From Xanthomonas melonis (GTDB lineage Bacteria; Pseudomonadota; Gammaproteobacteria; Xanthomonadales; Xanthomonadaceae): DNA of 64,000 nt. Below the pieces are notes generated by a model. The model ran no database searches, was not told the DNA's origin, and saw only the letters and a program-made list of their open reading frames with translations. Positions within the stretch are counted from its first letter, which is position 1, and every line of letters starts with the position of its first letter. Below, piece by piece: positions 7,704-16,419 of the stretch. A program made the translations under genes and the position numbers. The DNA lies in NCBI RefSeq assembly GCF_020783655.1, contig NZ_JAJGQH010000008.1, positions 1 through 64,000 on the forward strand, in the 5' to 3' direction.

Positions 7704-10574
7704 TCAGTCGTCGCGCAGGCTGGAGCGGCGGGTGGCCGCCGTGCGCCGATCACGCTCTTCAAGTTGGCGGGCGACTTCGCGCGCCAGTGCGGCCGCATCC
7801 ATGCCCGGTGCGGCGTGGACGTGGATGACGTAGCTGTTGCCGCCTGCAGGCGCGCTGGCGGCGCGCGTAGGGGCCGACAGCGGCGCGCGGCTGTCGATCG
7901 CCGCCACCGGCGCTGTGGCCGTCGCCAAGGCCAGACCGGCGCCCACGGCGCGCATGCGGTCACCGAGCGCCGTCACCGCTTGCACGGGCGCGCCCTGGCC
8001 ACGCTGCAGGCCCACGGTGAGGCCCTGCATGGTGAAGTCGCCCAGCTGGGCGAAGACGCGCGAGGGACTGTGGATACCCAATAGGCCCTTGAAGCGGTCG
8101 ACCACACCGGTACCGACACTGGCGATCGCGCTGCTGGCCGCGCCGAGCTTGGAGCGGATGCCCTGGACAAGGCCGTTGATCATGTCGGCGCCGGCCTGCA
8201 GCATCCGGGCCGGCCAGTTGGCCAACTGCAGGTTGATGCCCGCCCACAGCTGCAGCAGCCCCTGGCGGATGCGATCGCCGTTGCCTGTGAACACGCCCAC
8301 GATCAGCGACCACGTGCCCTGGACGGTTTGCCACACGCCACCGAGGATCTGCTTGATTACCGGCAACACGAACACAAACGCCTGGACGAGCCAACCGATC
8401 GCTTTCACCGCCAGCTGCAGCTGGCTGACCAGCACCGCACCGATGATCTGCCCGAAGCCACGCCCGGCCTGCGTTGCACCGTGCAACTGCGCTGTGGTCG
8501 CCTCGAACGGCGTCAGCAGCTGCTTGACCCACGCCCAGGCCTGGCCCATCGCGCTGGCCAGCATGTCCCACACCGGGCCCAGCGGTGCGAGCGCGGCCTG
8601 CAGTTCGGCCAGCACCGGCGCGGCCACATCGACGATGCCTTGCCACACGCCGATGGCGAAGGCCTTGATGGGGCCCCAGTACTTCCACACCAGCAGCGCT
8701 ACGGCCGCGACGGCCGCGCCAATCGCCAGCACCGGCAGACTGACGCCTCCGAGCAGCGGCAGCAGCAGGCGCGCGCCGTTGGCCAGCATCGGCAGCACGC
8801 GGCCACCGAACGCCAGCCCTTGGCGCAGCAGCGCGCCAAAGCCGCCGCCGCCCGACAGCAGCGCCACGGCGCCGTGGATCTGCGAGAAGGCCATCGCGGC
8901 CACGCCGCCGGCCACCAGCAGGCCGCCCAGGATTGTGACCAGCGCGGCGCCAGCGATCGCCGTCTTGGCGATCGCACCCACCAGCACCGGATTGGCGCGG
9001 ATCCATGTCGTGACCTGGCCGACCACCGCAGCCGTGCGCTCGGTCAGCGCCTTGAACTGCGGCAGCAGGGTCTGGCCAATCGACTGGGACACCACCACGG
9101 CGGTGTTTTTCAGCAGCTGCAGCGAGTTGGCCGAGGTGGCCACCCGCGAGGCGTACTCGGCCGACATCGAGCCGCCGTAGCGCTGCGCATCGGCGACTTT
9201 GGCGAAGTTGCCCTGCAGCAGCTCCAGATTGGTCAGCAGTGGTGCAATCGCGCCGATAGACTCGCGCCCGAACAGCTGTGTCATGGTCGCGGCCTGCTCG
9301 GCCTTGGGCAGTGCGCGCAGCTTCTGCAGCACGGACATGATCGCCCCGCTGGCATCGGTCTGCATCACTTGGGCCATGGCCGTGGCTTTGATGCCCAGCT
9401 TGTCGAAGGCCTCGTGCTGGCTCTTGGTGGCCGACTCGCCCGAGGCCAGGGTGAGCAGCATGTTCTTGATGCCGGTTGCCGAGACTTCCGACTCAATACC
9501 CATGCCGGCGACCGTGGCGCCCAGGGCGGCCAGTGGTCCGCTCTGCAGGCCGGCGACCTCGCCCAGGGCGCCGATGCGGTTCACCACGGCGCTGATCTTG
9601 TTGACGCTGGCCGGCCCCGTGTTGCCGAGATAGTTGATCTTGTCGGCCAGCACGACCACCTCGGCCTGGCCCATGCGGAAGGCGGTGCGCCAGGTGGCCA
9701 TGGTCTGGCCGGCTTCCTCGGCGCTGCTGTCGAAGGCCACGCCCATCTTGGCCGCGTCCTCGGCGAAGTGGACCAGCTCCTGGCGCGGGATGGCGGCCTG
9801 GCCGGCAGCCGCCACGATCTTGGCGATCTCGGCCGGCAGCATGGGCAGGCGCATCGAGAGGTTCTCGACATCGCGTCCCATCTGCGCGAATTGCTGCGGC
9901 GTCTTGAAGTCCACGACCTTGCGCACATCGGCCATGGCCGACTCGAACGCCATCGCATCGCTGATCGGCAGTGCCGAGGCGCGCAGGGCGCGCTGCCCGG
10001 CAAAGGCCATGCCGGCGCCGTAGGCACTTGCCTGCAGGCCGGCGCTCTGCATCCGGGCGCTGCGACGTTGCGCGGTGTCGATCGCCGCCAGGCGCTGCTG
10101 CTGGGCGCGCATGGCGGTGTTGGTGCTCTCGATCTCGCTACGCAGGCGGCGCTCGTGCGTGACCAGCTCACGCGTACTGATCCCGGCCGTCTCCAGACGG
10201 CCGCGCAGCCGCTGCAGGCCGGCCTCCTGTGCACCGTGGGCGGCCTTCAGCTCGCGGGCGGTGCGCACGGCGCGCTCGAACTCGGCCGTCATCGCGGCCG
10301 TGGGCGCGCCGGTGGTCTTCATCTGCTGGGCGAGCGTGCGCACTGACTGGCGCTGCGCATCGAGCGCGGCCTTGGCGCGCTGTGCCATGGCCACCTGTTC
10401 GCGGTAGGCGCCGATGTCGCGGTGCTGGCTGTTGAGCTGGCGCAGCGCATCGCGCTGGCTCCGCAGTGCAGTGGCAACGCCACGGCTACCGCTCAGAACA
10501 CGCCGGAACGGGCCGGTGGCGCGGTCGACAGCGGCCAGGATGACCTGCAGGCGCAGATTGTCGGAGGCCGCCAT
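7704..10574 (-). CDS. T: Tail tape measure protein, P2 gpT-like (956 aa)
   Basis: The N-terminal 170 residues are a charged helical coil. A conserved TMP core follows (AMAFESAMADVRKVVDFKTP), then hydrophobic stretches at about 525-560 and 605-630 (such as AIGAAVAAVALLVWKYWGPI). Length sets tail length, and 956 residues is within the range for P2-like tails. It is directly downstream of E/E', as expected, because the E+E' frameshift products are thought to be the tape-measure chaperones. Confidence 0.93.
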   Translation of the reverse strand: MAASDNLRLQVILAAVDRATGPFRRVLSGSRGVATALRSQRDALRQLNSQHRDIGAYREQVAMAQRAKAALDAQRQSVRTLAQQMKTTGAPTAAMTAEFERAVRTARELKAAHGAQEAGLQRLRGRLETAGISTRELVTHERRLRSEIESTNTAMRAQQQRLAAIDTAQRRSARMQSAGLQASAYGAGMAFAGQRALRASALPISDAMAFESAMADVRKVVDFKTPQQFAQMGRDVENLSMRLPMLPAEIAKIVAAAGQAAIPRQELVHFAEDAAKMGVAFDSSAEEAGQTMATWRTAFRMGQAEVVVLADKINYLGNTGPASVNKISAVVNRIGALGEVAGLQSGPLAALGATVAGMGIESEVSATGIKNMLLTLASGESATKSQHEAFDKLGIKATAMAQVMQTDASGAIMSVLQKLRALPKAEQAATMTQLFGRESIGAIAPLLTNLELLQGNFAKVADAQRYGGSMSAEYASRVATSANSLQLLKNTAVVVSQSIGQTLLPQFKALTERTAAVVGQVTTWIRANPVLVGAIAKTAIAGAALVTILGGLLVAGGVAAMAFSQIHGAVALLSGGGGFGALLRQGLAFGGRVLPMLANGARLLLPLLGGVSLPVLAIGAAVAAVALLVWKYWGPIKAFAIGVWQGIVDVAAPVLAELQAALAPLGPVWDMLASAMGQAWAWVKQLLTPFEATTAQLHGATQAGRGFGQIIGAVLVSQLQLAVKAIGWLVQAFVFVLPVIKQILGGVWQTVQGTWSLIVGVFTGNGDRIRQGLLQLWAGINLQLANWPARMLQAGADMINGLVQGIRSKLGAASSAIASVGTGVVDRFKGLLGIHSPSRVFAQLGDFTMQGLTVGLQRGQGAPVQAVTALGDRMRAVGAGLALATATAPVAAIDSRAPLSAPTRAASAPAGGNSYVIHVHAAPGMDAAALAREVARQLEERDRRTAATRRSSLRDD

Positions 10575-10603
10575 CTAGGCGGCCTCGTTCTTGGGGTGGC
10601 GCA

Positions 10604-10717
10604 TCATTCGGCTCCGCTTCGCAGGCGGGCACGCTCGCGCCACGCCGAGAGTTCGTGTAGCGACCAGCCGTCCATCTCCGATGGCGGCCAGTGGAAGATG
10701 GCCGCGATGTCGGCCAT
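10604..10717 (-). CDS. E': Tail assembly chaperone E' (short form, 37 aa)
   Basis: Reads MADIAAIFHWPPSEMDGWSL and then HELSAWRERARLRSGAE, a close match to the small P2 GpE' family. It lies nine bases after the stop of E and is in the -1 frame relative to E. The frame is open from the slippery site in E through to this gene, so it is probably made mainly as the C-terminal part of an E+E' fusion, as in P2. It is too short for most gene finders. Confidence 0.85.
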   Translation of the reverse strand: MADIAAIFHWPPSEMDGWSLHELSAWRERARLRSGAE

Positions 10718-10725
10718 CGCGTCCT

Positions 10726-11028
10726 CTACGCAGTCGGGAAGTCCGCTTCCCTCTGCGCCTTCGGCAAGAAAAAAACCTGCACCTCCTGGCCGACCGCGAG
10801 CAGGTCGGCTGGATCCATCGCATTGACGTCGGCGGTGGTCAGCGTGGGCGAGGAAATGCGCGGCAGCAGTGCTGCCATTGCGGTGACATCCAGCTGCAGC
10901 ACGTCGGTGAGCTTGAGGCCACGCAGTTCGCCTGCGCCGGGCTTGCGCACCTTGAGGTCGGTGATGGTCTGCTCGCCGCGCACGATCGGCTGGTCGAGGG
11001 GAATGGCTGGGGAAAAGGTCGGGGTCAT
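10726..11028 (-). CDS. E: Phage tail assembly protein E, P2 gpE-like (100 aa)
   Basis: Begins MTPTFSPAIPLDQPIVRGEQ and includes LKVRKPGAGELRGLKLTDV, the pattern of the P2 gpE tail assembly family. It lies between the tube gene FII and T. Near its 3' end the codons GTT TTT TTC make a seven-T slippery run; slipping back one base gives a longer E+E' product. Confidence 0.9.
   Translation of the reverse strand: MTPTFSPAIPLDQPIVRGEQTITDLKVRKPGAGELRGLKLTDVLQLDVTAMAALLPRISSPTLTTADVNAMDPADLLAVGQEVQVFFLPKAQREADFPTA
10768..10776 (-). promoter_or_regulatory. Programmed -1 ribosomal frameshift site in E
   Basis: Seven T residues on the coding strand (A run 10769-10775) form the heptamer T TTT TTC in the reading frame of E. 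After a -1 slip the frame reads LAEGAEGSGLPDCVEDA and continues without a stop into E'. P2 uses the same device (T TTT TTG) to make its E+E' fusion. Confidence 0.8.
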
Positions 11029-11073
11029 CGGAAGGTCTCAGGGCTGAGGCCTGGCGGCGCCAGGCCAGAAGGG

Positions 11074-11583
11074 TCAGGCGCCGATAGCACGGCGGTGCGG
11101 GGCGAGCAGGTCTACGCCGTTGACGATCTCGATCATGTTCATCAGATCGATCTCGATCACGGGTGCGCCGTTGATGCTGAGCTTGTAGTAGCTGGCCGAG
11201 GTCTTGACCGAAAATTCGTTGTCGTCGCCGGGCTTGGCGTTACCCGGATCAATCTCCTTATGACGGCCACGCACGACCACTTCCACCGCATCCACATCGC
11301 CGCTGTCATCGCGTTGATAGGCGCCGGCAAAGCGCAGCTGCACGGCGTTGTGCGTGGTGGCGCCGTACTGGTTCAGCACGCTGCGCATCAGGCCACCACA
11401 CTTCCATTCGAGCTCGATCTTCTCCTGACCGAAGTCGATGTCGACCGGGCCATTCATACCGCCACCGCGATATTCCTCCATCTTGCGGGACAGCGTGGGC
11501 AGCTTCACTTCGACCACTTGGCCGAGATAGCTCTCACCGTCGTTGAACAGGTTGAGCGCTTTGAGTTTCTTGGGTAACGCCAT
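11074..11583 (-). CDS. FII: Major tail tube protein FII
   Basis: 169 residues starting MALPKKLKALNLFNDGESYL, typical for the P2 FII tube protein. The segment MEEYRGGGMNGPVDIDFGQE is strongly conserved in the family. It polymerises inside the sheath to form the DNA channel. It is next to the sheath gene FI, as in all P2-like phages. Confidence 0.94.
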   Translation of the reverse strand: MALPKKLKALNLFNDGESYLGQVVEVKLPTLSRKMEEYRGGGMNGPVDIDFGQEKIELEWKCGGLMRSVLNQYGATTHNAVQLRFAGAYQRDDSGDVDAVEVVVRGRHKEIDPGNAKPGDDNEFSVKTSASYYKLSINGAPVIEIDLMNMIEIVNGVDLLAPHRRAIGA

Positions 11584-11613
11584 GGGGTTCTCCGGGAATC
11601 TGAGTCAGGTGCG

Positions 11614-12780
11614 TCAGGCGTTGACGCGCTCGGCGAAGTCGGCCAGGTAGCTGGTGGTGATCTTCTGGTACAGCTGCAGGTTCTCCAGCGGCGGTACCGG
11701 GGTGTAGTCGTAGTCGATGCGCAGCGCGCCGTCGGCGAGCGTGGTGGCGCTGTTGACGGTGCCGTCGTACCAGGCGTTGGCATCGATCAGGTAGCCGGAC
11801 GACTTCAGGTCGCGGAACTTGGCGTTGATCGTTTCGATCAGGTCTTTGACCAACGAGGGGTGCATCGGCTTGTCGACGTAGAACGCCACACCCTCGGCGA
11901 TGGTGTCGGCCAGGATCTGTGCGGTACGTGTGGCCGTCTCGAACGCAAACATGCTGTCTTCGGCGCACGTGCGCGATCCCCAGAAGCGTTGCCCGTTGAA
12001 CGTCACCAGCGTGGTGATGTCGCCCTCGTTGAGGACGCCGGCATCGGTGGCCGGATCCTGCAGATCCCAGTGCACATCCTTCGAGATGCCGGTGACACCA
12101 GCCACCGGCACGTTGGACAGGCTCTTGTGCCAGCCCTGCTCGGTGTCGATCTTGGCGCGCAGGCCGAGTGCACGCGCAGTGGCATACGCTGCCGTGGTGG
12201 TGCTGGTGGCGGTATTGAAGGCCAGGAAGTCCGGCCAGATCAACATCAGCTCGCGGTCGCTGAACTGCCCACGGTAGGTGACCGCCTCGGCGACGGTCTC
12301 GGCGACCGGGCGCACATAGGCCATCGCGCGCAGCTTCTTGGCGATGGTGGCCAGCGCCTTTGCGACCGGCAGCGTGTCCAGCCCGGGCGCGCCCAGAATG
12401 CGCGGACGCACGCCCAGCTGCGCCTGCGCGGCGAGCAGCGCATACAAGCCGGTGTAACCGTTGGACTTGGGCTCGCCGATCACGTTTGCGGTGGTCTTGG
12501 CTGCATCCGCGTTTTCGGCCACACGCACCACGATGGTCACCGGGTTGGTCTGGTCGGCAATGCCCTGCAGCGCCGCTCGCAAGGTGCCCTGGGTGCCGGC
12601 GCTGGCGATCGCACCGAGGACATCGGTGATCAGCACCGCCTTGTTGAGCGGGAAGATGGTGGCGTCCGCATCGGCGGCCGTGGCGACCAGGCCGACGACA
12701 GCGGTGGAGACGGTGCGGATGGTGCGCGTGCCGGCGCTGACTTCGATGACGCGAACGCCGTGGTGGTAGGCAGTGGACAT
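11614..12780 (-). CDS. FI: Contractile tail sheath protein FI
   Basis: 388 residues, begins MSTAYHHGVRVIEVSAGTRT and ends with LYQKITTSYLADFAERVNA, the C-terminal strand region of P2-type sheaths. The SKDVHWDLQDPATDAGVLNE segment is family-typical. It forms the contractile outer tail layer. Confidence 0.94.
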   Translation of the reverse strand: MSTAYHHGVRVIEVSAGTRTIRTVSTAVVGLVATAADADATIFPLNKAVLITDVLGAIASAGTQGTLRAALQGIADQTNPVTIVVRVAENADAAKTTANVIGEPKSNGYTGLYALLAAQAQLGVRPRILGAPGLDTLPVAKALATIAKKLRAMAYVRPVAETVAEAVTYRGQFSDRELMLIWPDFLAFNTATSTTTAAYATARALGLRAKIDTEQGWHKSLSNVPVAGVTGISKDVHWDLQDPATDAGVLNEGDITTLVTFNGQRFWGSRTCAEDSMFAFETATRTAQILADTIAEGVAFYVDKPMHPSLVKDLIETINAKFRDLKSSGYLIDANAWYDGTVNSATTLADGALRIDYDYTPVPPLENLQLYQKITTSYLADFAERVNA

Positions 12781-12791
12781 GGATTCCTCAA

Positions 12792-13151
12792 TCAGGACGT
12801 GCGGAAGCGGAGCGGGATGGTCAGGCGCGAGCGCGCATTGGCGGGGGCGACGTCGGTGCGGTCGCCCTCAAGGGTCAGCACGAAGCTGCCGGGTACTTCG
12901 CCGACGACCAGATCGACGCGCGTCAGGCGCAGACGCGGCTCCCAGCGCATCAAGGCGGTCGCGGTCGCGCCGTAGAGCAGCGTGCGCGTGGCGCCGTTGA
13001 AGGGTTGGTCAATCAGTTCGGGCAGCAGCGAGCCGAAGTCGCGGCGTTGCTCGCGCGTGCCGATGGGCGTGGTGAGGATGCAGGCGATCGACTGGGCGAG
13101 GTGTTGCTCGCCCTGGATCACGCGGCCGGTGGTGGCATCGACGCCGATCAC
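12792..13151 (-). CDS. W: Baseplate wedge protein W (gp25-like)
   Basis: 119 residues with MIGVDATTGRVIQGEQHLAQ then TTPIGTREQRRDFGSLLPEL, the gp25/GPW baseplate signature containing the conserved ARG-type turn around REQRRDFGS. It forms part of the baseplate wedge. Its start overlaps the stop of V by four bases. Confidence 0.93.
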   Translation of the reverse strand: MIGVDATTGRVIQGEQHLAQSIACILTTPIGTREQRRDFGSLLPELIDQPFNGATRTLLYGATATALMRWEPRLRLTRVDLVVGEVPGSFVLTLEGDRTDVAPANARSRLTIPLRFRTS

Positions 13152-13711
13152 TGCGGGCCGCCACTGAGTGCGCTGCCGGCGGTCACGCCGGTGGTCTTGT
13201 GGTTCTTGAGGCTGATCCCGCCGCCTACGACATCGGTGGTCGCAGTCGCAGTGCCGGCGATCATGGCATCACCGTTGAGCGTCGTCTCGCCGTTGACGGT
13301 CAGCGGCCCGTTGAGCGTGATGCCGCCATCGGCCGTGATGGTCGCCGTGCCGCCGCTGGGCAGCGTGGCCTGCAGCACGTGCGCATCGGTGTTGTAGTGG
13401 ATCTGCGCGCCATCGGCAAAGCGCAGCACGTGCAGCGTGTCGGATGCAGCAGGCGCTGCGAATTGGTCGGAGTACAGGCCGCGTAGCACCAGCCCATCGG
13501 CCAGGTCGCCGGCCGGCGACAGCACCACGACTTGTTCGCCGATTGCCGGCGCCGACCAGATGATGGTGGTGCCGGCGAGCGTGACGACCCAGGGCAGATA
13601 GTCGGTCAGCATCTCGCCGACCTGCACGCGGCATCGCGCGTGGGCCAGATTCACCTCGGCGACGGCGCCGAGGCGAATGGCATTACTCAATGCGGAAGAT
13701 GCGTTGCCCAT
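13148..13711 (-). CDS. V: Baseplate spike protein V
   Basis: 187 residues. The N-terminus (IRLGAVAEVNLAHARCRVQV) has the OB-fold pattern of the gpV/gp5-like spike, followed by a repetitive beta part (GTATITADGGITLNGPLTVN) that would make the triple-stranded needle, and a short tail. It punctures the outer membrane. Here V and W follow the fibre genes instead of preceding J. Confidence 0.93.
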   Translation of the reverse strand: MGNASSALSNAIRLGAVAEVNLAHARCRVQVGEMLTDYLPWVVTLAGTTIIWSAPAIGEQVVVLSPAGDLADGLVLRGLYSDQFAAPAASDTLHVLRFADGAQIHYNTDAHVLQATLPSGGTATITADGGITLNGPLTVNGETTLNGDAMIAGTATATTDVVGGGISLKNHKTTGVTAGSALSGGPQ

Positions 13712-13771
13712 GCAGCCATGGTGGGCGGCTGCACGGCTCTAGGCACGACAGATGAGACGTACCGCTTGGGG

Positions 13772-14350
13772 CTACATTTCGGCAACGTCGGACGCGCGTG
13801 GCTGCACGATCCAACTCTGCGCTGCTTCGTCCCATTGCAACGTCCCGTCAACCGTCATGGGCGGTGCAACGGTGGTCAGCTGCCCGGGCAATGCGATGCC
13901 GGCGGCCAGGCGTGGTGCGATCGCGCCGGTGGCCTTCTCCCAGACCAGGGTCGCACTGTAATCGGGATCTGCGCGCCAGCTGGCGCGTGCATCGTCCCAT
14001 ACGTTACGGCGGAAGTCGCTGGGAAGAAAGGCGATCGGCTGCGAGGTGGTGCAGCTCTGTGGCAACGCATCACCCAATGCCAGCGTGTTGGCGACGGGTG
14101 CGGCGGTGTCGGTGCTGTAGAGCATGACGCCGCGATAGTCTGGGACCACCTCCCAGCTTCCGGTCGCTGTCGACAGACGGTGCCGCTGATACAGAGCTGC
14201 AGTCGGAGCTGGCGCAATGGCTACCGTGTTGGGAGGCAGTGGGTAGCGTCCCTCCATTTCGGAGAGGTAGACGGTCACCGGGCCAATGAATTCGCCGGTG
14301 GTGGCGTCGAAGGCGTAGGCGGTGCTGGTGGGCGGGAGGGTATTGGTCAT
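13772..14350 (-). CDS. Tail fibre assembly/fibre-tip protein, putative (192 aa)
   Basis: The ATG at 14350 is chosen over an upstream TTG at 14356. The early part reads TAYAFDATTGEFIGPVTVYL and the C-terminal part RRNVWDDARASWRADPDYSA. This fits phage tail-fibre chaperone/accessory proteins that follow gene H; the family assignment is by position and general look. It probably helps fold or decorate the fibre. Confidence 0.7.
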   Translation of the reverse strand: MTNTLPPTSTAYAFDATTGEFIGPVTVYLSEMEGRYPLPPNTVAIAPAPTAALYQRHRLSTATGSWEVVPDYRGVMLYSTDTAAPVANTLALGDALPQSCTTSQPIAFLPSDFRRNVWDDARASWRADPDYSATLVWEKATGAIAPRLAAGIALPGQLTTVAPPMTVDGTLQWDEAAQSWIVQPRASDVAEM

Positions 14351-14358
14351 AGTCAATC

Positions 14359-15864
14359 TCAGTAGGCGATGCAGTAGGTCATGCGTAGACCGGCCGGCAG
14401 GTTGTCCGCGCCACCGGCGGCGTTGACGGTGATTGCGTGGTTGTGGGCGCCGGCACCGCGATGGTCAACATCATGGGCGTGATTGCCTCCTTCGCCGATG
14501 CCAATGCTGTGGCTGTGGTTGCCCGCGCCGTTCATGCCTATGTTGTGGGCATGGTTGCCTGCGCCATCCGTTCCGAACGAGTGGGCATGGTTACCGGCAG
14601 CGCCGGTCCAACCGTCCGAAGGCGCCGCATCGTTGTCGCGTTCGCGGAACACGCCGTATCCGTTCACGGCGCCTGACGGAATTACGCCCGGATGTTGGTG
14701 GTCGCCAGAGGCGCTGGTGCTGCCGCTGTGCCCATGCCAGCCCTGGGTGTCGGTCCACGCGCCGTGGAAATGGTCACCGGAGGCGCTCGCGCTCGCGCCG
14801 TGGGAGTGATTTCCAGCGCCGTACAGCGCGATGTAGTGCGCGTGGTCGCCCACGGCCGCCGCGCTGGCGCCGTGGGCATGGGAAATGACCTGGCCTGCAC
14901 CATACGATCCCACCGAGGCAGCGACGCTGGTGTGGGTAATGACGGTGCCGTCTTTGATCTTGGGCACGTTGAAGGTGGTGCTGCCGTCGCCTGCGCCGTA
15001 GACGGTACCGATGGCGGCAAACAGGGCCGCATATCTGGTGCGTGAGATTGCCGCCCCATCGCAGACCAGTAAGCCGCTCGGCGGATACAGCGAGGCCATG
15101 ACCACGATCTGGCCCGGTAGTAGGAACGATTGCGGCACGTTGAGCATGTTACGGAAGTCGCGATACCACTCACCCTGGCGCCCATCCAGGGTATCCGCAT
15201 CCAGGCCATTGCCGTGGCCGGCGTCGTTCAACGCAGCGGAGCGAATTCCCAAAACACTGCGCGCGGCCGCCGCATTGGCACGCGACAACAGTCCCTTGAT
15301 GAATTCGGTCGGCCCCATTTCGCCCAGGCGCTGGTCCAGTGACGCAAGCAAGTTGGCCGGCGACACCGCCCGCTCCCTGTCGATGCCTGCGATGGCCTGG
15401 GCGTCGGTAGCCAGGCGCACCACGCCCGGTACGTCGACGGTCGCCGCCGGGTCAGTGAAGTTGGTATCGCCAAATGTGATCTGGGCGGTATCCACGTCGG
15501 CCAGCACCACGTCGATCGCCAGCAGCACCGAGGCGGCGCCGGACTTCTCCACCATCAATGCGGGCTGGCCGTACGCGGCGAACAGCGTGCCGTCGGCCAG
15601 GTACAGGCCGAAGCCGTAACAGCTGTAAGCGGTACTCGATTCGTCGCGCACCGAGACGTGAATCGTGTCCTTGGCTGTGACCAAGCCCCCGATTGTGGTC
15701 AGGCGCTTGATCTCGGAAGGCAGCGCGATGAGGTCGACCTGAGCCGCGAATGGGGCGCTAGCCAGCCCCACCGCAGCAATGGTGACCGCGCGGGTGCCGG
15801 TTTGGTCGGCGTTGACCAGCGCCTGGCGGCCGGCGGCGGTGATCTTGATTTTGAGTCCTGGCAT
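14359..15864 (-). CDS. H: Tail fibre protein H with collar domain and His-rich tip (501 aa)
   Basis: The N-terminus MPGLKIKITAAGRQALVNAD is the P2-type fibre attachment domain. A phage tail collar domain follows at about 250-310 (LPGQIVVMASLYPPSGLLVC, then DGSTTFNVPKIKDG). The distal part has at least ten GNHxH/GDHxH units such as GNHAHNIGMNGAGNHSHSIG. HxH pairs line the metal-binding needle of T4-type long fibres, so a metal-stabilised receptor-binding tip is likely. The usual C-terminus is present. Confidence 0.9.
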   Translation of the reverse strand: MPGLKIKITAAGRQALVNADQTGTRAVTIAAVGLASAPFAAQVDLIALPSEIKRLTTIGGLVTAKDTIHVSVRDESSTAYSCYGFGLYLADGTLFAAYGQPALMVEKSGAASVLLAIDVVLADVDTAQITFGDTNFTDPAATVDVPGVVRLATDAQAIAGIDRERAVSPANLLASLDQRLGEMGPTEFIKGLLSRANAAAARSVLGIRSAALNDAGHGNGLDADTLDGRQGEWYRDFRNMLNVPQSFLLPGQIVVMASLYPPSGLLVCDGAAISRTRYAALFAAIGTVYGAGDGSTTFNVPKIKDGTVITHTSVAASVGSYGAGQVISHAHGASAAAVGDHAHYIALYGAGNHSHGASASASGDHFHGAWTDTQGWHGHSGSTSASGDHQHPGVIPSGAVNGYGVFRERDNDAAPSDGWTGAAGNHAHSFGTDGAGNHAHNIGMNGAGNHSHSIGIGEGGNHAHDVDHRGAGAHNHAITVNAAGGADNLPAGLRMTYCIAY

Positions 15865-15873
15865 CTATGCTCT

Positions 15874-16419
15874 CTAGCTCGCATCGCCCTGCAGGCGAAC
15901 GAAGACGGTGGCTCTGCCGCGTGCCACGACGTTGAGTCGGGCCTCGGCCTGAAATCCTTGGGTGAAGCTGAAATGCGCCCGCACGGGCTTGGTGCGCTCG
16001 ACTTCGGCAATGACTTCCTCAACGAACCGGGCGCTGGCGCTTCGCCCATCGGCGCCGGTGAGGGTCAATGCCAACTCGAAGGTGTGCGGCTCGCCACGCG
16101 GCTCTTGTTGCCACCACTCGCGGATGGCCACCGCGCCGCCGAAGGACTCGACCACCATCCGCACGCTGTTGGCGGTGCCCTTGCGGCGCTGGATCGCCAT
16201 GGCGCTGCGCAGGCGCGAGCGCTTGACCGCATCGCTCCAGTCGGCCTTCCAGTCATCGACCGAGAGCGTCCAGGCCAGCCACGGCAAATGGCTCGCCGGG
16301 CACGTGTCCGGGTTCCACAGGTCCGGATACGGCAACGGGATTGCCGCCAGGCGCCCGGTGACGGCGGCCAGGGCACGCTCCATCGGCGTGGCATTTGGCG
16401 GTAGCGGTGAACTACTCAT
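15874..16419 (-). CDS. I: Baseplate protein I, P2 gpI-like (181 aa)
   Basis: The ATG at 16419 overlaps the end of J by eight bases. The product, MSSSPLPPNATPMERALAAV and on, with WLAWTLSVDDWKADWSDAVK, is typical of the P2 gpI family of tail baseplate proteins. It lies between J and H, as in P2. Confidence 0.91.
   Translation of the reverse strand: MSSSPLPPNATPMERALAAVTGRLAAIPLPYPDLWNPDTCPASHLPWLAWTLSVDDWKADWSDAVKRSRLRSAMAIQRRKGTANSVRMVVESFGGAVAIREWWQQEPRGEPHTFELALTLTGADGRSASARFVEEVIAEVERTKPVRAHFSFTQGFQAEARLNVVARGRATVFVRLQGDAS

Noticed and set aside
8328..10346. 672-codon plus-strand open frame opposite the tape measure gene
   Set aside because: Antisense shadow: high third-position GC keeps stops out, the composition is Gln/His/Arg-rich nonsense, and the minus strand encodes a clear gpT.
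10575..10823. 82-residue Arg-rich minus-strand frame before E
   Set aside because: It is in a different frame from both E and E'; the E and E' frames match known families.
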